DNA of 64,000 bases from Anarhynchus alexandrinus (taxonomy: Eukaryota; Chordata; Aves; Charadriiformes; Charadriidae). Location of the stretch: assembly GCA_008711295.1 (NCBI GenBank), contig VUYV01000070.1:1674470-1738469 (forward strand). Direction: 5' to 3'. A program made the position numbers and the translations under genes. The notes beneath the pieces were generated by a model, which worked only from the letters and a program-made list of their open reading frames with translations, was not told where the DNA came from and made no database searches. This document shows, one piece after another, positions 49,447-60,200 of the stretch. Positions within the stretch are counted from its first letter, which is position 1. Each line of letters starts with the position of its first letter.

Positions 49447-52400
49447 CATTTGCTTTTCAAAGAATGTCCTTAGCATATCTCATTTAGAATAGAGATATAG
49501 CTCAGTGGATTTGCTAAGAAAACCACTGAAAGTCTATAACTTATCAGTTGAACCAAAGATTTATTCTTGGAAACTATTATTTATTTTATTTGATTATTCT
49601 GTTTTCCACAACCTGTGGGCTTTGTTCCTCACATTCCCCCTTGGGACTACTCTGCCAAGCCTATTTGGTGCTTAAATTTATTTCAGTGAGACACCATGCT
49701 AGCTGGGTGTTTTCTCGGTGTAAAGGTTCCAGACTGCAGACTCCAGTAATCATTAGAACTGCTTCTCAATGATACATCGAAATAACAATCCTTTCTGTAC
49801 CCAATAATACAATCAAGAATGAGCCTTGACACATTTAGGTCTATGTTATCTAATGGTACATAGGGCAGAAAGCTCTTTTTTCTGTTGCTGCACAGTAATT
49901 GTGCTCGAAGCTCTGCATAGCTGTTTGTCTGAATCTGTGGGCCTTGCACAGGCCTTCTCAAAATAGTTTCCACTGCACAGAAGTAAAACAGATTTGACCT
50001 GGATTAACTGGAGCATAGACTCCTAAAGAGCCAGATGGATGAACATTCTTGTTTGGCGGAAATGATAGTTACAGTGTTTGCCACAAAAATGTCAGCAGTT
50101 GCCTTGGCTTTCTCCTCAATAAAAGAAATAATTTTAATCTTGGTCTAGAGTGGTTAAGTAATGACTGCTGTGAGGCATTTCCTTGGTAAAAACCTTATCT
50201 TAATGTCCTTATGAATTTCCCGGGGAAGATCCAAAGCTGGAATGGTGAATGAGGTTTCTCCCTGTGACTCTGACTGGAGAGAGTATCTGTTGTCTAGCCC
50301 TGAGCTGGATAAAGCATCCAAAGAACAACATTATTGTAACGCTTTGGTTTAAGTAGCAAGTATGGAGGTTTTTATTTCATTCGCATCCCTTGTGTGGAAA
50401 GCAGGGAAAGGTCAGAGAAACTGCTCTTGGGTACGCATCAGGCAATAATTTGTAGAATGCAACATTGAAGATCCCAACGGCTCAGAGTCCAAGAGTAGAA
50501 AAACTTCCTCTGTTCTCCAGGCTCCTCTGCCTGGGCAGAAGGGGAGCGCAGCGGTCCCTGCCTGGCCGGCACAGTGAAACACTATCCTGATACTGTGCCT
50601 TAGACAAAATGTCGACGTGCTGTGTGCAGCTTAAATAGATGACATTCTCAGTGCAGCTCCTTTATCGCCACCCCTCCTGCCATCTCATTCAACTTCAGAG
50701 AGCTTTCCCATGGACTGACAGTGCTTTTGCAAAACACGTAAGGGATGGGACAGCTACCGCATACTTGTCAGCTGCCCTCACCCAACTCTGCTGCGTGTTT
50801 GCCCTTGTGCCAGGTTCTGCCTTGCAAGAGGAACGGGGAAGTGCTTATGAAATAGGCTTGTATTCGTTTTGAGTAGGTACAGATACACACAAAAGCAAAG
50901 AAATATGCTTGAAAGACTGTGTGTGTTGGTGTGGGGGGGGAGGATTATATGCAAAAGGGGTTGGGTTCTCCTCCTTAAGTACTAAAAGGGAACAAGCCCT
51001 TTCTCTGTTACCCAACATAGAAATTCCTGTAAATTCACTGGCAAACTGTGAACGATACATAAAGACCATGTAACTTAATAGCTGCTCTTCCAAATTCTTT
51101 TTTGACCTTTCAGCTATAAAAGGCAATTCCTTAGAGTTTCCAAAGGTACAGTTCATTGCTCTTTGGTTTAGTGTTACAGAGCAAGTATAGTAAGTAATAG
51201 ACCTTATTACTGTTACTTTTTTCTCTTTGCAAGACCATTATACGCCTCTTTGACCTTTACAATAAAAAGTGCAAATACAGTTCAGCAAATGTTTCCAGCA
51301 TTAATTTCTGTTATTCAGAATTACAAATAAGTGACTCTTAATCCATATGGGCTGTATAAAGCCCGTTTTATTCCTTTTTGCTTTACTCTTGTTTTGATAG
51401 TTTTTCTCAGTTCCCCTTCACCCAATATCCTCCCTTGTTCTTAGTCCTTTTCTAAGTTTTTCGTCTATTTTGACTGAACAGACCAGAAAAGAATTTTTTG
51501 CACACTGTGGGATTATTTGACAAAAAAAACTCTGTAAATCACAATAAGTCAACCATGTAAAGTTGGTATTTTCAGTTTCCTACTGCTCTGGGCAACCTAT
51601 TATCCTTTCCTTCCACTTACAAACTTAAAACCTGGAGTTTTTTTTGTTTAGTTTTTTTTCCACTGTTTGAGCGTGTTTGTTTAAAAAGGAACTTATTACT
51701 ATGCAGCACATGTATAGGAAAACCAGAGCATTACCAAATTAATGATGGAAGCAGGAAGAATCATAGAATTTTTTTCATTGTTAGGAGAATGAAACAATTT
51801 ACCCTCAGGGGTGCGACCTTAGTAAAGGCATTGCTTAGCTCTTTTCCTTTGTTTAGCTTTAGGAAAAAAATATCCTTTTCCAAAATCATCAAATATCTTA
51901 TCTCAAAACCATAGGAATTGCTAAACACAAATGCTGCATATTTATTATACTCTCACACACAGGATTTATTTCTGCTTGTGGCTGAAGTTACTTGTGAGGA
52001 TATGTAGATTGGTCTTAAAGGTGGAAGCAGGGTATCCATTGCTTTCATTATCTATTATTTTTCATTTTTTCTGAAGGCCAGAAGAGGGTGAATTTTGTAA
52101 GGAAGTGAGACAACACATGAAATCAACACTTCCGTGGATTGTTTTTCATTATTTTGTTCGACTGAGTTCTTGAATATTTTTGGACAAGAACAGTTAGAAT
52201 TGCAGCCACAACAGTGGTGGTTTGTCACTTAACTCTTGCTCTGACTCAAAGTATTTTGCAGTCTATAAAATATCCTCTGCTGATGTACATGGATATAATT
52301 CATTTGACTTTAATTGAAGATCTGGCCCAGGCTTTGATCTCTTTTTAGAACTTGTCCAACTTTTCCCTTTATGGCCAACAATGTAGTACCAGATTTCTGC

Positions 52401-54190
52401 TAGCTGAATACATGCACTATATATAAAAAAAGTAACTAATGACCTTTAAATAGTTACCAGTGGGCAATTTTTAACTCGTTGTAATAGTTTGAAACTATTT
52501 GGATGCCCTGGCCTCGCTGCAGTATGCAGCACATTAACATTCCAGAGCCCACAAGGACATTTACTATGAATTGTGACAGTGTTTTCCTCCGTGGCAGCTT
52601 TCAAGCCTTTCACGTAGTAGCTGAGTCCCAGTATGAGCGACTCTACAGTGTGGGGACAGCAAGGAGCACTGGCAAAGCTCTATTATGGGCAATATACCAG
52701 AAAACAGATTTCAGCCAATGCCCCCCACCAAAGAAAAAAGCAGGCACCCTGGAATCTACAGAGTTCCCATTATTGGCTGGTGAAATACACTGCAAATGGC
52801 AATAGCTGCCTTAAATTTCAACATGTAGGCTGTCTACATCTAAGTACAAAAAAAAAAGGTTGCAGACTAACATTTGGAAGAATGGGGAAACAGGCCTATT
52901 TCCTGACATAATAGCGTTGAAACCAACGTCGCACAGAATGGAACTTCATGCTGGGAAATCATTTTTTCCACAAATACAAAGCTGTTAAACCGTCATCGGG
53001 AATGACGGGCTTGTTAAGTGGGAGTCCGGAAAACCACAGTGTAGAAATAGAGCGTGGCGGTATATAGGCTCCGTACGTACACATTTTGCTGAGCCTGTGG
53101 AATGGCAGAACAGTGAATATGTTGCTTCCTTCCAGTTTTATTTGTATCTTTGTTTTCTGCACACATTGCCTGTGTTAAGCGTAAATGGAGCCATACTGTA
53201 GAATTCAGCATAAAAGAAGATATCTTGAATATGGAATAAAGGAAGAAATAAATACTTCCTTCAAAATGTCAAACAACTGACCTAAACTTTTCATAGGGAT
53301 AAATATGTTCTAAGAATTGCTTGAATTTATTGGGAAAAATGTCAATAGGAGGCCATAAATCTGGAGTTTGGTCTAAAAAAAATGACCAACTTCTATGTTA
53401 CTCTTTGTTAGTCTGCTTTTAACAGGATTCACCAGAGTGGAGGACTTTATTTTGTTAAAGGCATTAAATTTGTTTCATTTGTTTCATTGTGCATTTTCAA
53501 TTTGAATTTCAAATACTCAACAGCTCTGAAAGGCGAGTTGTCTTTCACCAGCCAAGTGACTGCACGTTGGAGGACGATAGACAATTTTTAGCTGAAGTGA
53601 TGGTTGCTGTAAGAATAACAGTTGAAATTGTAATGGACATAAATAGATCATATATCAACTTCTCTAACAGGGATAGTGTTAAAGTTTTTAGGATTGATAT
53701 TTGTGGCTGAATAAAAGCTGTGGATACTTAGGAGCCTTTATGTCACTACCGGGACTGATCAGGGAACTGACCTTTTCAATGGGAGTTTTTGCAGGTATCA
53801 GGGCTAAATTATTCCGGATTCATTATGTCTAATACTTCTTTTTGGCTGGTTCTGGTAATTCAGCGATGTTTTTGACGGGAAGTGTGATGCTCAGTAAATG
53901 TGACAGAACTGAGAAGATTTCAGTATGTCCCTTTAGACTCGAGGCCAGATGCTCGGTGACAACTGAAGACCATGAAATCTCCTTTCCCTTGTCGAGGGCA
54001 ATCTTTGTCCGGGAGAGGGTGCTGCCTCTGTGACAAAGTGCCATCATTTACCACCTCCTCATGTACTGTGCACTGCTGTGGTGACTGTATTTTTTGTTGA
54101 TATTTGTGCTTTTTTACAGAAAACATTTTGTGAAATGATTGTAAACTATAGCAGGGCTTTTAAAAAATAATCTCTAAATTGGAAAGTGGT
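49447..54190. other. unannotated AT-rich DNA
   Basis: Nothing supported across about 4.7 kb. Short frames near 49548-49973, 50639-51156, 52503-52911 and 53489-53710 occur in opposing or overlapping phases with no domain. There is a G run near 50933-50940 and a T run near 51650-51658. Confidence 0.45.
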
Positions 54191-54234
54191 TTACTGTATT
54201 TTTTCCTGTGTCTTACTGTATTTTTTCCTGTATT
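54191..54234. repeat. 22-bp tandem repeat, two copies
   Basis: TTACTGTATTTTTTCCTGTG begins at 54191 and recurs, with its last bases changed, at 54213. A partial third unit (TCCTGTATTTTTTCACTG) follows. Local slippage repeat. Confidence 0.8.
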
Positions 54235-56029
54235 TTTTCACTGCGCAGTATGCAGGTGAAGTTGGTCTTACTACTGTTTAGAGCACATGCGTTGCTCTTG
54301 TGCACAAGTACAGTGAAACTTTTGTGAGCTCCTGTGCTAGGTATGGTTCATGTCACTCTTTTTCTGACCCCAAGAGACACAGATCAGCAGTAGCCTCATA
54401 GCTGAAACTGTAGCGGTAACAGGACTGTGGGCAGGAGAATATCCTGCTCACAGACATGACATGAACAAATGCATGAGCATTTGAGGCTTAGTTTGAGCTT
54501 TAACATACGGTTAAAGCAGTACTTCTCCGGAAAAGCCCCAGTGTAAATGGAAGCTGACGGCCAAGACTGGTGAATTGTACCAAACTTATTGCTGTTTTGT
54601 GATGTGTAAAAATAGGCACAAAGATCAGAGATAATTTCCTAGACCCCTGTGAACAACATGAGAGTCTGATTCCCTGTAGATGAAAGATTAGTGCACTAAC
54701 AGAGTCATTTATGTTCAAATAATCGCAGTATTCCATGTGGCCTCTTTGTGTTGCTTTCGTATTATAGTGACTTCTTCCTTAAAAGCTTTCTGTGCAACAC
54801 TGGAGGAGAACAAAGTCAAGTAATTCTTCTGTATCCCTTTCTTGTCAAAAAGGGTGAGTGGAGAAGTGACCTTTTAACAGTGCAGCATTGAAGAACTGTA
54901 TTTTGTATGAACTTTTTTTTCATTGTTAATAAAGCAGCCCTGTCCTGTAGAAGACACAATAAAGTAGATGGCTATGAAGAGCAGTGCAGCACAGCTCGAA
55001 ATTCCACCAAAACAGAAATACATTGGGTTTTTTAGTATGAAAGGTAGGTTGTTCCTCTTCAGACAATTATTTAATAGGCACGTTACCATGAGCTTGTGCA
55101 TTCGACCTATGTGGGGGTTTATTAAGACGGCAGAGAATCTCAGGTTTGTGGAAAGATTTGTAATGTATGTTTCAGTGGAAACTATGCAGAACTGATATCA
55201 GGAAAAGCTTGGCTGTTTGCATTTATGTCAGGGGTGTTTTTTCCTATTTTACATGAGAATGCTCATGTCAGATCCAAAGTCCGCTTTGCCCCACATCCGG
55301 ACTCTGATACTGGCTGATCATGGAGGTAGGGAGTAACAGTGGACCAAGTTGACCTCATAGAAATATCTCTGAAGTTTACTTTCTTAGTCTCCAAAAATTT
55401 AAGGACTCCCTCCTTTGGGGCTTTGTTGATTTGTTTTTCTTGGAATAAACCTGCAAACCTCAATGAACCCGCTTGTCAATTTGCTCACAGTAGAGCTCAA
55501 GCTGTAAATGCAACTAAGTTTTGATATTATCTCATACGACCAGTTTAATATATGCAAAAGTGATGAAAAAACTATAAGACAATGTAATAATTGTATTATG
55601 TATAAAATTGGCTTGAGCAATGACACTGCATCAGTGGCAACGTGATGCTAAAACCTAATAGTTTGATTTGTATTACTGTAACTTAAACCTTAGTTTTTAA
55701 GAATTGAGATCAATATCTCAAATATTGACTCTTTTTATGTAAATAATCCTTAAAGTTTTTCACAAAGCAGTGATTAGTTTGTTACTAATACTGTCACTGA
55801 AGTTTCAAACTTTATGCATTAACAGAGCTATTTTCAGTAGCATATAAAAAAATAAGCTACATTATTTCTTCTAAAAATGTATTATGAACCTCATGATTGA
55901 ACTTGAGTAAGAAAAAATAATTTAAAAAATCAGGCTGATTAATGTGACACTGTAAATCTGAAATACCCCCAAAGACAGCAACAGGTCATAGTAAAATCTT
56001 GGTCTTCATTGTTCTTGTCTTTCTTCTTA
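54235..56029. other. unannotated AT-rich DNA
   Basis: No gene or interspersed repeat recognised up to the LTR. Short frames on both strands near 54500-55626 have no domain. Confidence 0.45.
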
Positions 56030-56034
56030 CTCAC
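56030..56034. repeat. LTR target-site duplication, left copy
   Basis: CTCAC, matched exactly by CTCAC at 57246-57250 on the other side of the LTR. A 5-bp duplication is typical of several retrovirus classes. Confidence 0.75.
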
Positions 56035-56219
56035 CGTGGTGGGTTGACCCTGGCTGGATGCCAGGTGGCCACCAAAGTTGCTGTGTCACTCCCCTCCTCA
56101 ACCGGACAGGGGAGAGAAAATATAATGAAAGGCTTGTGGGTCGAGATAAGGACAGGGAGAGGTCACTCAGCAGTCACTGTCACGGGCAGAACAGACTCAA
56201 CTTGGGGAAATTAGTTTAA

Positions 56220-56225
56220 TTTATT
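56220..56225 (-). promoter_or_regulatory. LTR polyadenylation signal (AATAAA)
   Basis: TTTATT on the plus strand is AATAAA in LTR sense, about 185 bases before the LTR's 3' end. This is a plausible R/U5 position, inferred from position and not shown. Confidence 0.45.
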
Positions 56226-56254
56226 ACTAATCAAATCAGAGTAGGATAATGAGA

Positions 56255-56370
56255 CATTCAAAACCCACCTGGATGCCGTCCTGTGCAACCTGCTGTAGGT
56301 GACCCTGCTCTGGCAGGGAGGTTGGACTAGATGATCTCCAGAGGTCCCTTCCAACCCTGACTATTCTGTG
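56255..56370 (+). mobile_element. CR1 LINE 3' end nested in the solo LTR
   Basis: A 116-bp CR1 3' terminus on the plus strand: 'cattcaaaacccacctggat' at the start, then 'gtaggtgaccctgctctggc' and 'ggttggactagatgatctcc', ending at 'ctattctgtg' with a minimal tail. It interrupts the LTR and is flanked by AATGAGA at 56248-56254 and 56371-56377. Removing it and one copy restores continuity of the LTR. It is close to the young CR1 consensus. It contains only the last ORF2 codons and the 3' UTR. Confidence 0.92.
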
Positions 56371-56377
56371 AATGAGA
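56371..56377. repeat. 7-bp target-site duplication of the nested CR1
   Basis: AATGAGA here repeats AATGAGA at 56248-56254, bracketing the nested CR1. Confidence 0.8.
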
Positions 56378-56582
56378 AATAAACCCAAATCTTAGAAATA
56401 CCTTCCTCCCAGCCCTCCCTTCTTCACAGGACCAGCTTTACTCCCAATTACTCTACTTCCTCTCCGCCAGTGGCGCAGGGGGACAGCGAATGGGGGTTGT
56501 GGTCAGTTCATCACACGTTGTCTCTGCTGCTCCTTCCCCCTCAGGGGGATGACCCCTCACACTGCCCCAGCTCCAATGTAGG

Positions 56583-56950
56583 GTCCATCCCATGGGAGAC
56601 AGTCCTCTACAAACTTCTCCAACGTGGGTCCTTCCCATGGGCTGCAGTTCTTCATAAAATATTCCAGTGTCGGTCCCTTCCACAGGGTGCAGGCCTTCAG
56701 GAACAGACTGGTGCAGTGTGTCCCCTACGGGGTCACAAGTCCTGCCAGCAAAACTCCTCCAGCATGGACTCCTCTTTCCATGTGTCCATGGGTCCTGCCA
56801 GCAGGATGCTCCACCTGCTCCAGTGTGGGGTCCTCCATGGGCTGCAGGTGAACATCTGCTCCACCCTGAACCTCCATGGACTGCAGGGGGTCAGCCTGCT
56901 TTACCATGGTCTTCACCACAGGCTGCAGGGGAATTTCTGCTCTGGTGCCT
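56583..56950. repeat. degenerate 40-48 bp repeats inside the LTR
   Basis: On the plus strand about eight units start with GTCC(T/A)TCCCATGGG-like sequence and contain a GGCTGCAG box. Unit starts fall at about 56583, 56628, 56673, 56720, 56768, 56829, 56869 and 56910. The first steps are exactly 45, a multiple of three. This keeps frames open and explains the 235-codon antisense frame at 56470-57177, which I do not call a gene. The repeats are part of the LTR family and not a local event. Confidence 0.75.
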
Positions 56951-57057
56951 GGAGCATCTCCTCCCCTCCTTCTTCACTGACCTTGGTGTCTGCAGAGTTG
57001 TTGCTCTCACGTATCCTCACTCCTCCCTCTGACTGCTGTTGCACAGCAACTTTTCAC

Positions 57058-57065
57058 CTTAAATA
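57058..57065 (-). promoter_or_regulatory. LTR TATA-like box
   Basis: TATTTAAG in LTR sense, about 180 bases from the LTR's 5' end. It is the likely core promoter by position; activity is unknown. Confidence 0.4.
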
Positions 57066-57245
57066 TGTTATCCCAGAAGCGCTACCACTGTCACTGATGG
57101 GCTCAGGCTTGGCCAGCGGTGGGTCCATCTTAGAGCTGGCTGGCATTGGCTCTATTGGACATGGGGGAAGCTTCTAGCAGCTTCTCACAGAAGGCACCCC
57201 TGTAGCCCCCCCAACTACAAAAACCTTGCACGCAAACCCAATACA

Positions 57246-57250
57246 CTCAC
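57246..57250. repeat. LTR target-site duplication, right copy
   Basis: CTCAC, matching 56030-56034. Confidence 0.75.
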
Positions 57251-60200
57251 AAAATTAACTTTGACCAATTTGAATGTTTCTATTCAGCATTACTGTATTG
57301 CTTGTAAACTAGCTAAGGGATAGAAAAAAGCCTTATGAAAAATTAGCTTGATAACATTTTTTTAAGGAGGATTATTGTTGCTTTCTGTGCCAGAATCAGT
57401 AATGACTTACTCCACAGTAAAGATTTAATCTCTTTTTAAATTTTTTTTCTACATTTTTTCAATGTGAAAACAGAATAATAGATAAGAAACTTAAATTAAT
57501 GTGTAATCTTGAGTTACAGCAATGACTGATAGCAAACTAGAGTTAGGATCTCTGCACCTTTCGGGGTAACAGTAGCTGACTTTCCTTTCAATTAGGTCTG
57601 TTATGAAGGATTTGTGTTGACACTGGTCTGAGGATTGCTGGTGTCTGATATGTACCTAATAGATGGTTTCTCTCTATCCAAGAAATAATCTGCACTAGGG
57701 ATAAAATCCTGAGTAAACAGAGCCCAAAGATGCATGGCATAATGCTTTCCTGGTGCGGTTTCTGTCCTATACTGTTGTTCACAGCTGCCATGTGCGGATT
57801 ACAGTGGAAGATTCAGGTATAGGCTTTCAGGTGTGAGCAAAAAAGAAGCACCATTAGCTAGAAATAAAAAGAAACATTGAAAAATATGGATAGGAAATAA
57901 CAACGGGCTTTAGTTGAACAAGTATAAAGACGATGCGTTTCAGGATGCAAAGGATGCCTGTTCCAAGCCTTGCAGGTGCTCAGTGGATGGAGAAAATCCA
58001 TCACAACTGATAGATGATTAAAAATCTAAACAAAGAAAGTGCATACAAAGTACATAACTGAATATATCATTAAAATCCATGGCGTTTTTTTCCCTCAAAA
58101 TTTAACACACAGTATAATTTCACTGATGTGGATGCGTGTGAGGTCTGGTTCATGAATAATCACTGAGTGTGATTGTAAAAATAGCAGAAGGCATCATTTT
58201 TTAACTGTGGTTTTTCACCTTTTGGTGGGAAAAAAAAATCAGTGTAACTTGAAGTCCGAAATGTAGAGTAACATACAGTGGAACATGGATGGTAAAAATC
58301 ATGTCCATTTTATTATGGCTATTAATCCATTTGCTCAAAAAATATTATAAATTTTAAAGTTGAAGATCACATAACTGATGTTACTTCATCTCAGGTAGAC
58401 CACATGAAATTTGATTAAGTGCAATTATGAGTAATAGAAATTATTAGAAGGTTAATTACTAGCAAAGGACAAAGACATTTTTCTTACAATGATATTTATT
58501 TGTGATTAAACTTGCAATATATTTATGTGTGGAGGGATACTGAGGAGAGGTGAGAATAAGAATGCACAGTATGAATGTCAAGCTAGAAAAGTGGAAGGAC
58601 AAGATAACCTGATGCTGATGTTATTTAGTTGTAGAAAAATTCTTAAAAGATTAATACATCCTGGATGATCAATTTCTTGAGACTTTAATTTAAACTCGGG
58701 GGGAAAAAAAAAACATGTACAATAGGGATCAGTTGTGTTCTGTCAGGAAGACAAGTGGATTAGCAAATAGGTCTTTTCCATCTGTACAGTCTGTGATTCA
58801 TTTCTGCCTGTTGCTGATAAGGAGAGCTTGGCCAAATGGTGGTGCCAGTTACACGAGTGTAAGTCCATGACTTGAGGGTAAATGAGAACAGAACCTGGCT
58901 GCTCTCCCCATCACTTTCTCTCTCCCTCACCATCAGCTTCTCTGACTTGTTTTTATTTATTTACTTTTACCCTTTTTCTTTCTTTTTTCTTTGCCCTTCT
59001 TTTCCTTCAGTTTGCAAGATAATGTATAGATTCTCTGCCTCGTTACCGGCCTCCACATTACACAGATCTATTGCCATTTTGCTCTACTGTCCAATGAATC
59101 CTGAAAGTTAAACAAATACATAGAGAAAGAAGAATAATACCTTAATCTGTCAAAATCCTCTGTCCTGTTGTCTTTTGTGATTATCTCTGTGTACGTGTAC
59201 CTTCGTTGTTCATAGTAATTTTTGACAGTTGTTCATGATTGACAGTAATAGCAAGGACAATGTGCCAGCACTTCATCACAATAGTCAGTGGAAATCTGTC
59301 ATGCTGTCTTCATAGCTTTGACCTGCGGCAAGTGAGAGGGTCTGGGAAATGCAGATTGGTCTCCTTCCCTGAGCATCTTATGTTTATTATTTGTTCCCTA
59401 TTCCTTTTACTTATTTTTTCATAACATTCCTCAGTTGCTCTTTTCAGTTTTTCCTTTCTTTTCTTATACTACTTCCTCTTCCTTGTTTTCCTCTATGTAC
59501 ACTGCTCTTGCAAAATTTTACTGCTCTTGGCAATCTCATTTACACTTTTCTCATTCTTGGATTTCCTTAGGCTATGGTTTTCTCTGACTCCATAGCCACA
59601 TCAGAGAAAGGCATTTTGGAAGGTCACATACTGTTCCTTCATGACCCCTGTGTAGGAGAGCAGTGAAAACTTCTGTTTTCTTCTTCTTTCTTCTATTTCT
59701 GCAAGTCTGTTTCTGAATCATCCCCGACAGGCGTGTGGGTGTACTGCAGGGACCAGGACAAGGGCAGGTGCTCCTGCCCAAGAACCTGATGGACACCTGG
59801 GGATCCGAGGTCAGTTCCCAGCCTAGCCAAGTGCCAAAGTAAAGCTGGTACCTCTGCCCTTGGTGGAGTCAAGATCTCAACTCCAGCGGTCTTTGAAGTG
59901 AGTGAATAAATGATTCAGTATAACTCAGGAACTTCATTTAATAGTTTAACCATTCTTTTAGCTTTTTGTAAATAGGGTAAGGAGTGAAAATAAGACCTTC
60001 GATGCAAGTAACTTGCATACTAATGAGATCTGCAAGGCGACAACGGATAGCACAATAGTTCCTCAGTCCTTTGTAAAATGCCCAAAGGTTCTACCCAAGC
60101 AATAAATTAAATTTATCTGTTAAATCAAAGTCTTTTTAAAAATTAAATGCAAAGGACATTTTTAGTAGCTTTTTTATTATCACAGAGATACTTTTATAGT

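Larger units (their letters stand above)
56035..57245 (-). mobile_element. solo LTR of an avian endogenous retrovirus
   Basis: A bird LTR in minus orientation. Read on the minus strand it starts TGTATTGGGTTTGCGTGC and ends in GGGTCAACCCACCACG, where the expected CA terminus appears to have mutated to CG. A perfect 5-bp duplication (CTCAC) flanks it. A TATA-like TATTTAAG lies on the minus strand at 57058-57065 and an AATAAA signal at 56220-56225. Between them are degenerate 40-48 bp repeats. No gag, pol or env sequence is present on either side, so it is a solo LTR left by recombination. Without the nested CR1 it is about 1.09 kb. The 5-bp duplication fits ERVL or ERV1 better than ERVK. The exact family is not settled, and I recall this LTR type from neoavian genomes. 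Confidence 0.88.

Noticed and set aside
51762..51785. AATCATAGAATT, similar to the CR1 tail octamer
   Set aside because: The downstream sequence does not follow CR1 order, so it is probably coincidental.
58765..58802. Sequence resembling a worn CR1 3' tail (GTCTTTTCCATCTG then CTGTGATTC)
   Set aside because: Too short and too diverged to separate from chance.
58960..59111. Strong pyrimidine tract ending in CAG
   Set aside because: No plausible donor or open frame downstream. It is a low-complexity CT/T-rich stretch.
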